Shown here piece after piece: positions 27,145 through 34,527 of a stretch of DNA of 34,527 nt. Under the pieces are notes generated by a model. It made no database searches. It had not been told where the DNA came from and saw nothing but the letters and a program-made list of their open reading frames with translations. Location of the stretch: the NCBI GenBank assembly GCA_947486405.1, contig CANKTL010000004.1, forward strand, positions 1-34,527, given 5' to 3'. The stretch comes from a bacterium (GTDB lineage Bacteria > Margulisbacteria > Marinamargulisbacteria > CANKTL01). The translations under genes and the position numbers were made by a program. How positions within the stretch are numbered: the first letter of the stretch is position 1; each line of letters opens with the position of its first letter.

Positions 27145-27894
27145 ATGTCATCCGATAAAAACAAATTGGTTATAAAATTCATAAAAACCAAAGACCCTCA
27201 GCTGCGGGATGAAATCATCTTATCCTTTCAGCCGCTGGTGGAATATGTGGCCTGGAAATTGGCGTTTAACAAATCCGATGTCGAAGACCTGGTTCAGGTG
27301 GGCACGATTGGTCTGATTAAGTCGCTTGAACGATTCGATCCCAAAAAAGAAATCGATTTTTCCACCTTTGCCACGCCGAACATAATCGGGGAAATTAAGC
27401 ATTATTTTCGAGACAAAAGTAGCATTATTAAGATTCCCAGGCGCTTGCAGGAACAAAATTCACGCATCAAAGCCTTTGTAAAATCATATATGCAGGACTA
27501 CTGCAAATCACCCACGATTCAGGCCATTTCTTCCGCACTGGAAATTACCGAAGAAGAAGTACTGGAATCGATGGAAGCCGGGCAATCGTCGTACGTGTCG
27601 TCGTTGGATGCCCCAGCCTTTTCGGAAAACGACCGATCAGAGGGCGATGCGCCGACGTTGGTTGAAAGCCTCAGTAGCGCCACCGATGATGACAAGCTCT
27701 TGGTACAAGAAAGCCTGCAACTGGCCATTCAACAACTCCCCGACCGCGAACAACGCATCATTTTTCTGCGTTTTTACGAAGGCAAAACGCAAGCCGAAAT
27801 CGCCGATCATTTAAATTTATCGCAAATGCATATCTCTCGATTGATTGGGTCTGCAGTAGCCCGATTGAGGAAGGTTTTGGAAGGCGCTAAATAA
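27145..27894 (+). CDS. sigma-70 family RNA polymerase sigma factor, SigB/SigF/SigG-like
   Basis: DLVQVGTIGLIKSLERFDPKKEIDFSTFATPNIIGEIKHYFRDKSSIIKIPRRLQE, plus region 4 QAEIADHLNLSQMHISRLI. Confidence 0.93.
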   Translation: MSSDKNKLVIKFIKTKDPQLRDEIILSFQPLVEYVAWKLAFNKSDVEDLVQVGTIGLIKSLERFDPKKEIDFSTFATPNIIGEIKHYFRDKSSIIKIPRRLQEQNSRIKAFVKSYMQDYCKSPTIQAISSALEITEEEVLESMEAGQSSYVSSLDAPAFSENDRSEGDAPTLVESLSSATDDDKLLVQESLQLAIQQLPDREQRIIFLRFYEGKTQAEIADHLNLSQMHISRLIGSAVARLRKVLEGAK

Positions 27895-27950
27895 TTTCAC
27901 ATTGTTCGGCTTGACAATGGATACGGCCTCAGGCAGAATTTTTTGACGAG

Positions 27951-28916
27951 ATGAGCACTTTTCTAACATTAGACCAAAACGAGATCGCCACCCATATCCC
28001 ACATCGTTTTGAAAATATGATGTTGGATTCGATTGATATCGATCGTAGCCAATTTTTGGGCCATCCCCACCTGCACATTACCGAAAACGACCGCCTCCAT
28101 CGTCAGCTTTTTTTTCAAACACTGGCCTCGGGAGAGCGGGTGTTGATGTCGGCCATTTCCATGGAAATTGTGGCGTTGGCATCGATTGTTTCCACTGGGC
28201 AACTACCCCCCGGTCATTTGGCCTTTTTTGCGATGATTTCCAATTTCTCCCGAACCGGTCATGCCCGATTGGGTGACGTCATTTCGGGCGAGGTACTCAA
28301 GGTACGCGACCGCGGCGGATTTTTGGCCTACAAAGGGAATTTGAAATCCAACAATACCCCCATTTGTACCGGTGACGTCATGGCATTTTATGCCGATGTC
28401 TCCCAGGGCATGCCGGCCGGTGAGAAAAAAGAAGCCGAAATTCCAACCCTTACCCAAAATACGCCGATTGATAAAAATAGCTGGCATAAAGCCCCTGCGA
28501 TGGTATTTTGTGACGCCATTCGCCACTTGGCTGACGATTTTTCGCAAATTGTGACTGAATATTCGTTTCCGGCCGATCATCCGACTGCCCAAGGGCATTT
28601 TCCGGGGAATCCGGTAATGATGGGTGTCTTTCAGTGGACATCGGTGGAAGATGCTTTTTCGGTTGTGGCAAAACACCTTCGTAAAGCCGGGAAATCAGGG
28701 CGATTTGTGGCCCACGGTAGTGCCAACCTAGTGTCGGCGGAGGGCCATATGGTGGCCGAATGCAAAGAAATCGCGGTCGAACTGGTGATTGGCAGCGGCG
28801 CACAGCCCGATTATGCCGACATACTCGAAACCCGACGTTTTGCCTTTAAAAACATTGTGTATCCCAACAACCGCTTTTACACGATTCTTGATATTGCCAG
28901 CATCGACGCGCAGTAA
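27951..28916 (+). CDS. tandem hot-dog-fold protein related to FabA/FabZ dehydratases
   Basis: First half IPHRFENMMLDSIDI. Second half EYSFPADHPTAQGHFPGNPVMMGVFQWTSVEDA, the GHFPGxPVMxG signature. Confidence 0.75.
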   Translation: MSTFLTLDQNEIATHIPHRFENMMLDSIDIDRSQFLGHPHLHITENDRLHRQLFFQTLASGERVLMSAISMEIVALASIVSTGQLPPGHLAFFAMISNFSRTGHARLGDVISGEVLKVRDRGGFLAYKGNLKSNNTPICTGDVMAFYADVSQGMPAGEKKEAEIPTLTQNTPIDKNSWHKAPAMVFCDAIRHLADDFSQIVTEYSFPADHPTAQGHFPGNPVMMGVFQWTSVEDAFSVVAKHLRKAGKSGRFVAHGSANLVSAEGHMVAECKEIAVELVIGSGAQPDYADILETRRFAFKNIVYPNNRFYTILDIASIDAQ

Positions 28917-28919
28917 TTC

Positions 28920-29726
28920 ATGACACTGCCTTACCCGGAAATTTCCCCCACGCTCTTTTCCTTGGGCCCCCTCGCATTTCGCTGGTATGGACTGATGTAT
29001 ATCGCCGGACTAATCGGTGGTTATTTCGTCATTCGCGATCCCGCCAAAGCAGAGTTGGGCCTTACCCGAGAGGATTTGATTAACTTTTTCACCTACCTGA
29101 TGATCGGCGTCATTTTGGGCGGACGTCTGGGCTACATCTTAATATATGATTTGGCCTACTACCTGGCTCACCCGTTGCACTTATTTGCGTATTGGGAGGG
29201 TGGCATGTCGTATCACGGGGGCGCCCTCGGCGCCGTCATCGCCACCACGTTCTACGCGACACGCCGCAAAGTCTCCCGCCTATGGATGCTCGATTACATC
29301 GCGCTCTGCTCACCCATCGGCATTGGCTTGGGTCGCCTGGGTAACTTTATCAATGGTGAATTGTTTGGCCGAGTCACCACCAGTACCCCGTGGGCGATGG
29401 TATTTCCCAACGGCGGGCCCCTTCCCCGCCACCCGTCTCAACTTTACGAAGCCCTGGGTGAAGGACTATTGCTTTTTCTACTGTTGGTCCTTGCCCAAAA
29501 TCAACGCCTTAAGCCACTCAAAACCGGCCAATTGTTCGGCCTTTATTTCATTTTCTACGGCATTATCCGATTTTGCCTTGAGTATTTCCGCGAGCCCGAT
29601 GCGCAGTTGGGATTGCTGGGGATGGGCCTTTCGATGGGGCAGTGGTTGTGCGTGGGGATGGGTAGTTTTGGAATCGTGTTTTTGGCCGTTCACGCACGTT
29701 GGACCACAAAATCCGCTAAATCTTAG
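28920..29726 (+). CDS. lgt: prolipoprotein diacylglyceryl transferase
   Basis: WEGGMSYHGGALGAV, GLGRLGNFINGELFGRVT, RHPSQLYEALGEG, EYFREPDAQ. Confidence 0.97.
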   Translation: MTLPYPEISPTLFSLGPLAFRWYGLMYIAGLIGGYFVIRDPAKAELGLTREDLINFFTYLMIGVILGGRLGYILIYDLAYYLAHPLHLFAYWEGGMSYHGGALGAVIATTFYATRRKVSRLWMLDYIALCSPIGIGLGRLGNFINGELFGRVTTSTPWAMVFPNGGPLPRHPSQLYEALGEGLLLFLLLVLAQNQRLKPLKTGQLFGLYFIFYGIIRFCLEYFREPDAQLGLLGMGLSMGQWLCVGMGSFGIVFLAVHARWTTKSAKS

Positions 29727-30052
29727 CCCTGGCCACTGCCCAGGCAGCAAGTTTATTGCAATACATATCTACCTAGTGATCTTTCAAGCATTGGCGGGGA
29801 CTCATTACTACGCTCACCAAGCGCATAAATTCCATATAATTCACGATCAATTTGAGCATTTTAAATTCAGCGTAAATATCTTGGGGCTCGGTCGCTATAC
29901 GCGGCCCGCTTAATCGGGGGAAAGTGCCTGCCTTCGAATTTAAAAAGATTGTGGCGAATATATGACAAGTGGCGAAAGTTTAACAAAAAAAGCCATTCCC
30001 CAACATAATTTGTGCAATAGTATTGAGGCAATTTTACGATATACTAAATATC

Positions 30053-31216
30053 ATGCCTGTATTAAAAAAAGCCGATTATCAAATTGAGCATGCAACTCAC
30101 CCCACAGACCACCCTGCAGCTCGAGATCGCAATAAAGTGATCAAAGATATTCCGGGCCTGGCCAATACCGTAGTCAAAATTCCCCATCATCCATTTGTGA
30201 GCACGGCTATTCCGTACGAAGCCCCCGCGCCGGAACCGGTGCAACCCACTCCTGCCCCGCAATATTCCGTCAATGAGGCCCCCGCCCCGGTCGCGATTCC
30301 GCAACCGGAAAGTCCTCAACCAATTTCACAACCCATGGTGTCGGATGCGCATATTAAAGAATTGGAAGCCAAGGCCCGGGCCGCACTCTCTCAGCAGCAA
30401 TCGGAGTTTGAGCGAGAAGTCGCACAGCGTCGCAGCAGCCTTGAGCAGGAATTAACGGAGTATCGGAACAAGTTAGTGGCTGAAGCCGAATCTAAAAAGA
30501 AAGCAATTCTGGATCAGGCCTATAAAGAGGGTCTAGAGCGCGGAAAAGCCGAAGCCAAAACTGAATACACCCAAAAAAGCTTAGAATTGACCCAGTCCAT
30601 CGCCGCTTTATCAGAAGAAAAAGCCAAAATTGTGCGACAAGCCAAGCCGGAAGTGTTGAAATTGGCATTGGCCATTGCGCACCAATTGGTTAAAAGCGAA
30701 ATTTCGCTGAATCAGGCTGTAACGCTGAATATTGTTTCGGAAGCCATCGAAAAAGTGACCGACAACACCAAGGTCATCATTCGGGTCAATCGCGCTGATG
30801 TTGAATTTTTGAAAATGAATCATGATCGCATTGCTCAGCAATTGGGCGACGTTAAAAGCCTGGTGATTCAGGAAGATGGCCGGATCGAAACCGGGGGCTG
30901 CATTATTGAAACCAACCTCGGATACATTGATGCCACCATTCAAACCAAATTTGATGCCATCAAACAAGTCATTATGGCGACACTGGAAGATGAAGAAACG
31001 GTGGCGAATCCTGGCAAACGCAAGGGCGAAAAGCGAGATAAATCAGAACTGGATATGGATCCCGTCGAGGATGACTGGGACAATACTCCCCACGATGACC
31101 TCGAAGAGGACCACGACTCGGAGCCCGAAGATGACGATGACGACACGCTTGAAGACGAGGCTGAGGACGAAGAAGACGACGAATTTAGCTGGGACGAAGC
31201 AGAGGACCACGTATGA
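30053..31216 (+). CDS. fliH: FliH/SctL-like ATPase-regulator protein with a strongly acidic C-terminal tail
   Basis: Central coiled coil plus FliH-like C-domain (LALAIAHQLVKSEISLNQ...ETGGCIIETNLGYIDATIQTKFDAIKQ), directly upstream of fliI. Listed ORF starts at TTG 30023; ATG 30053 preferred. Confidence 0.8.
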   Translation: MPVLKKADYQIEHATHPTDHPAARDRNKVIKDIPGLANTVVKIPHHPFVSTAIPYEAPAPEPVQPTPAPQYSVNEAPAPVAIPQPESPQPISQPMVSDAHIKELEAKARAALSQQQSEFEREVAQRRSSLEQELTEYRNKLVAEAESKKKAILDQAYKEGLERGKAEAKTEYTQKSLELTQSIAALSEEKAKIVRQAKPEVLKLALAIAHQLVKSEISLNQAVTLNIVSEAIEKVTDNTKVIIRVNRADVEFLKMNHDRIAQQLGDVKSLVIQEDGRIETGGCIIETNLGYIDATIQTKFDAIKQVIMATLEDEETVANPGKRKGEKRDKSELDMDPVEDDWDNTPHDDLEEDHDSEPEDDDDDTLEDEAEDEEDDEFSWDEAEDHV

Positions 31217-32523
31217 GTCTAATAGATGTTGATAACTATATCCGGGCGATTGAACGCACGGAATTGGTACGCGTGGTCGGAAAAGTGGTTCAAGTCGTTG
31301 GGCTTATTATTGAAGCCCAGGTTCAGGGGGTAAGCGTCGGGGAAATCGCCATTATCGAGCTGGATGCCAAAACGCATATTCAGGCGGAAGTGGTGGGCTT
31401 TAAGGAAAATAAAGTCCTACTGATGCCACTGGGTTCAGTGACCGGGATTAGACCGGGCAGTAAAATTTACGCGACCGGGGTGCCCATCAAGGTAAAAGTG
31501 GGCAACAAGTTATTGGGCCGCATTTTGGATGGTCTGGGCAACCCCATGGACGGCAAGGGTGACCTCGAATACGACCATGAATACCCCATCGACCGTGATC
31601 CGCCGGATCCTGTGAGCCGCCCCCGCATTGAAGAAATTCTACCGTTGGGCGTAAAGGCGATGGACGGGATACTGACCCTCGGCAAAGGCCAGCGGATTGG
31701 AATTTTTGCGGGGTCTGGGGTAGGGAAATCAACCTTGATGGGCATGATCGCCCGAAACGCCGAAGCCGACGTTAACGTTATCGCGCTGGTGGGTGAACGG
31801 GGACGAGAGGTTAAGGATTTTATTGAAGAATCGTTGGGGGAAGAAGGTTTGAAAAAGTCGGTGGTAATCGCTGCTACTTCAGATAAGCCGCCGTTGATTC
31901 GTTTAAAAGGGGCCCTGGTGGGCACCGCAATCGCCGAGTATTTCCGTGATCAAGGCAAAAACGTGATGTTCATGATGGACTCAGTCACCCGGTTTGCGAT
32001 GGCACAGCGGGAAATCGGATTGGCCACCGGTGAACCGCCGACCACGAAAGGCTATACGCCCAGCGTATTTGCGATGCTACCGCGCCTAATGGAACGCGCT
32101 GGCACTTCGGATTTGGGATCGATTACAGCGATTTACACGGTCCTGGTTGAAGGGGGCGACGCTGACGAACCGATTGCGGACGCCGCACGGGGGATCTTGG
32201 ACGGGCACATGATGTTGAGCCGCGGATTGGCCGCGAAAAACCATTATCCCTGTATTGATATTGGTCATAGTGTGAGCCGGCTATTTTCATCAATTTGCGA
32301 CAAAGATCACCAAAAAGCAGCTGCCCGATTGCGTGAAGTTATGGCCAAATATGCCGAGGCAGAAGACTTAATTAACATCGGTGCCTATCAACGCGGCAGT
32401 AACCCCAACATCGATTTTGCCATCGAAAAAATTGACGCCGTAAATGCCTTTTTGAAACAAGGCACGGGCGAAAATGTCGGATTTGAAGATACCGTTTCGC
32501 AATTGAAACGGATATTTGGGTAG
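31213..32523 (+). CDS. fliI: FliI/SctN-type secretion ATPase
   Basis: GIFAGSGVGKSTLMGMIAR, VGERGREVKDFI, MMDSVTRFAMAQREIGLATGEPPTTKGYTPSVFAMLPRLMERAG. Confidence 0.95.
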   Translation: MSLIDVDNYIRAIERTELVRVVGKVVQVVGLIIEAQVQGVSVGEIAIIELDAKTHIQAEVVGFKENKVLLMPLGSVTGIRPGSKIYATGVPIKVKVGNKLLGRILDGLGNPMDGKGDLEYDHEYPIDRDPPDPVSRPRIEEILPLGVKAMDGILTLGKGQRIGIFAGSGVGKSTLMGMIARNAEADVNVIALVGERGREVKDFIEESLGEEGLKKSVVIAATSDKPPLIRLKGALVGTAIAEYFRDQGKNVMFMMDSVTRFAMAQREIGLATGEPPTTKGYTPSVFAMLPRLMERAGTSDLGSITAIYTVLVEGGDADEPIADAARGILDGHMMLSRGLAAKNHYPCIDIGHSVSRLFSSICDKDHQKAAARLREVMAKYAEAEDLINIGAYQRGSNPNIDFAIEKIDAVNAFLKQGTGENVGFEDTVSQLKRIFG

Positions 32524-32528
32524 CGATT

Positions 32529-33020
32529 ATGTCAGAACCCAAAAAATCCAAGCGGTTCAATTACAATCTCGAATCAGTGTTAAAAGTGCGGGCCATTCGC
32601 GAAAAGCAGCAGCAAGAAAAATTCTCGGTGGCCGAGAAAACCTTCCAGGACGAAAAGCAAAAAGAAGAAGAAATAAAAAACTTTCAGCGCGAAAAATATT
32701 CAGAGCTGCGCACCCTGATTTCACCGGGAAAACCCATTGAAAACTTTCACGAAGTGCTAATGCGAAAATCTCATCTTGAAGTCCTAAAAGACAAAGTGAT
32801 TGAGCAGGAAAAAACACGTGAAACCGCTGAAGAAAAAAAAGAAGAAGAGCGCCAAGTGCTCATCAAGGCCTCGATGAATCGCCAAATTATGGAAAAGGAC
32901 AAAGGCAACAAAAAAGACGATTGGCGCAAACTCATGGACAAGGAAGACAGCAAGTTTTTAGACGAAATCGCCACCATCCGGCATGACCGAAAAAAGCGAG
33001 ACGCCGGGGAATTTGATTAA
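32529..33020 (+). CDS. fliJ: FliJ-like coiled-coil protein
   Basis: 163 aa, Lys/Glu-rich coiled coil directly after fliI. Confidence 0.7.
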   Translation: MSEPKKSKRFNYNLESVLKVRAIREKQQQEKFSVAEKTFQDEKQKEEEIKNFQREKYSELRTLISPGKPIENFHEVLMRKSHLEVLKDKVIEQEKTRETAEEKKEEERQVLIKASMNRQIMEKDKGNKKDDWRKLMDKEDSKFLDEIATIRHDRKKRDAGEFD

Positions 33021-33047
33021 TCCCCCATTTTTTATTACTCTGATTCA

Positions 33048-33761
33048 ATGACAACTCCGACCTACCCTTTTAACTGGTCCAAAATGACCGTTTTGTTTTC
33101 GGTTATTTATGATGGATTTTCGGTATTGAAGGTGTTTTTGCCGGCAATAATGCGGCATTTTGATGAGATTGATAATTTGGTGATCGTGATGATCAACAAT
33201 GATCCGAATCCTGAGATTCACGCCTTTATGGAGCAGGTGTCTCACCCCCGATTTATTTACATTTGGCGGCCTGAAAACATTGGTAAAGCACGGGTGATGA
33301 ACCAATTTATTGCGGCTAATTTTAAGCCCGATTGTGTGCCCCCCGCCATTATTTCAATCGACCCCGATGTGCTGATGCCGGTTGAGACCTTGCGCCAAAT
33401 GATCGATGCCGTCACCGATATTCCCAAGGCTGGCGTGATTGGCTTTCATTATGAAAATAACCGCTGCAATCCGATGCGTAATGTCTGGTTTCCGGCTCGC
33501 ACCTATAAAGGGTTTTCGGGACGCAAGCACCAACTATATCGTCCATTTATGATGAATGTAGCTGGTACGGCATTCGGAATTAGCGGGGAAATATTATTCA
33601 AGACGCTGGGCGGCGTATTGTTTAGTAAACTGGAAGATCGCCCTTATTTTCCTGACGATTATTACCTAGATCGCCTGCTCAACCGAAAGGGATTTCGGAA
33701 TGGCTATTTAAAGGGCGCAACTGCCAGTCACATGAAGTCAGGAAATATTACCTTAACGTAA
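33048..33761 (+). CDS. glycosyltransferase family 2-like protein
   Basis: RPENIGKARVMNQFIAAN...IISIDPDVLMP (DxD-like), FPDDYYLDRLLNRKG. Confidence 0.75.
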   Translation: MTTPTYPFNWSKMTVLFSVIYDGFSVLKVFLPAIMRHFDEIDNLVIVMINNDPNPEIHAFMEQVSHPRFIYIWRPENIGKARVMNQFIAANFKPDCVPPAIISIDPDVLMPVETLRQMIDAVTDIPKAGVIGFHYENNRCNPMRNVWFPARTYKGFSGRKHQLYRPFMMNVAGTAFGISGEILFKTLGGVLFSKLEDRPYFPDDYYLDRLLNRKGFRNGYLKGATASHMKSGNITLT

Positions 33762-34527
33762 CGATTCAGCGGCTTTGATATCGGCTTGGATTTGGGCGAC
33801 TAAGGCCTCTTTGTTATCGAATTTTTGGTCGCCTCGGAGGCGGTGTGAAATCCAGACTTGGAGGGTTTTACCGTATAAGTTTTCGTCATGATCGGGTAGA
33901 AATACCTCGATGACGGTGTCGTGGGTGTCGGAAAAGGTGGGCTTGGTGCCGATGTAGATCATGGCAGGGGTTAGGGCGTTGTTGAGGGTTACAGTGCCGG
34001 AATAGACACCGGGAAGGGGCACCAGTTTCAGGGGATCAACTTCGATATTGGCGGTGGGAAAGCCCAGTGATTTGCCGCGACCGTCGCCATGAACCACCGT
34101 TCCCGTCATTAAATAGGGCCGGCCCATATCTCGGGCGGCGGCCTCTACTTCGCCATTTTCCAACATCATGCGGATCTTTGAACTTTTGATCACCCGCCCC
34201 TCGTCTTCCAGCAATGGCACGACCTCAACCTCAATGCCACATTGGGCCGCCCAGGTTTTCAATGTGTCTACATTCCCTGATTTTTTATGTCCAAAATGAA
34301 AATCAGCGCCCACCACAATACGCTTAGGACCAATGGCATTTCGAACCGCATAATCTAAAAAATCGTTGGCGGGCATTTTGGCGACGTGGTCATCAAAGTC
34401 CATCACATACACGCGGTGCCCCAACAACCGCATTTCATCTAAAACGGTGAGGTAGCGAATATCGGCTTTGCCCAAAATGGTATCCGGGTGCGGATAAAAG
34501 GTCAGAAGCGCATCAGAGCGGCGAATA
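33753..34527 (-). CDS. ribF: bifunctional riboflavin kinase/FAD synthetase, 5' end beyond the window
   Basis: VVGADFHFGHKKSGN, GDGRGKSLGFPTANIE, PGVYSGTV, EVFLPDHDENLYGK. Frame continues upstream of the listed Met as RRSDALLTFYPHPDTILGKAD to the window edge. Confidence 0.93.
   Translation of the reverse strand, partial: IRRSDALLTFYPHPDTILGKADIRYLTVLDEMRLLGHRVYVMDFDDHVAKMPANDFLDYAVRNAIGPKRIVVGADFHFGHKKSGNVDTLKTWAAQCGIEVEVVPLLEDEGRVIKSSKIRMMLENGEVEAAARDMGRPYLMTGTVVHGDGRGKSLGFPTANIEVDPLKLVPLPGVYSGTVTLNNALTPAMIYIGTKPTFSDTHDTVIEVFLPDHDENLYGKTLQVWISHRLRGDQKFDNKEALVAQIQADIKAAESLR

Noticed and set aside
29146-29913. 255 aa + strand ORF overlapping lgt
   Set aside because: Out-of-frame shadow of lgt, which has strong family motifs; the translation is compositionally odd.
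29974-29999. Possible sigma28-like site GAAAGTTT-N10-GCCATTCC upstream of fliH
   Set aside because: Spacing is 10 not 11 and the -10 half is poor; not enough to call.
1-34527. CRISPR array, tRNA, rRNA or transposase gene
   Set aside because: No regularly spaced direct repeats, no tRNA/rRNA signatures and no transposase or integrase ORF were seen by eye.

Overview
This window is gene-dense, bacterial and mostly core chromosomal. On the + strand it carries valS, folC, an FtsL-like gene, ftsI, a membrane CapD/FlaA1-type epimerase, a small TM protein, a tandem SMR/EamA pair and a class I aminotransferase. Next comes an unusual mitochondrial-carrier-like protein, followed on the - strand by an AI-2E/PerM permease and a nonsense-interrupted cNMP-binding protein. 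groES-groEL, a TM/zinc-ribbon protein and a four-gene pseudopilin operon follow; the last pseudopilin is fused to a ~700 aa beta-helix. A - strand murE-murF-mraY-murD-ftsW-murG cluster comes next, then a SigB/F-like sigma factor, a double hot-dog protein, lgt, a fliH-fliI-fliJ-like triad, a GT2 glycosyltransferase and a partial ribF. The main non-genic signals are: (1) a ~126 bp imperfect-palindrome repeat in two copies, one 4 bp after groEL and one in opposite orientation inside folC, where it is read in frame as 42 codons; (2) a separate 123 bp element that folds on paper as a three-way junction, with a 26 bp closing stem (23 Watson-Crick + 3 G.U) and two hairpins whose hexaloops both end in GGACA. 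The other strong lead is the mitochondrial-carrier-like protein, whose Shine-Dalgarno lies in a hairpin. All calls come from reading the sequence by eye; no database search or folding software was run.
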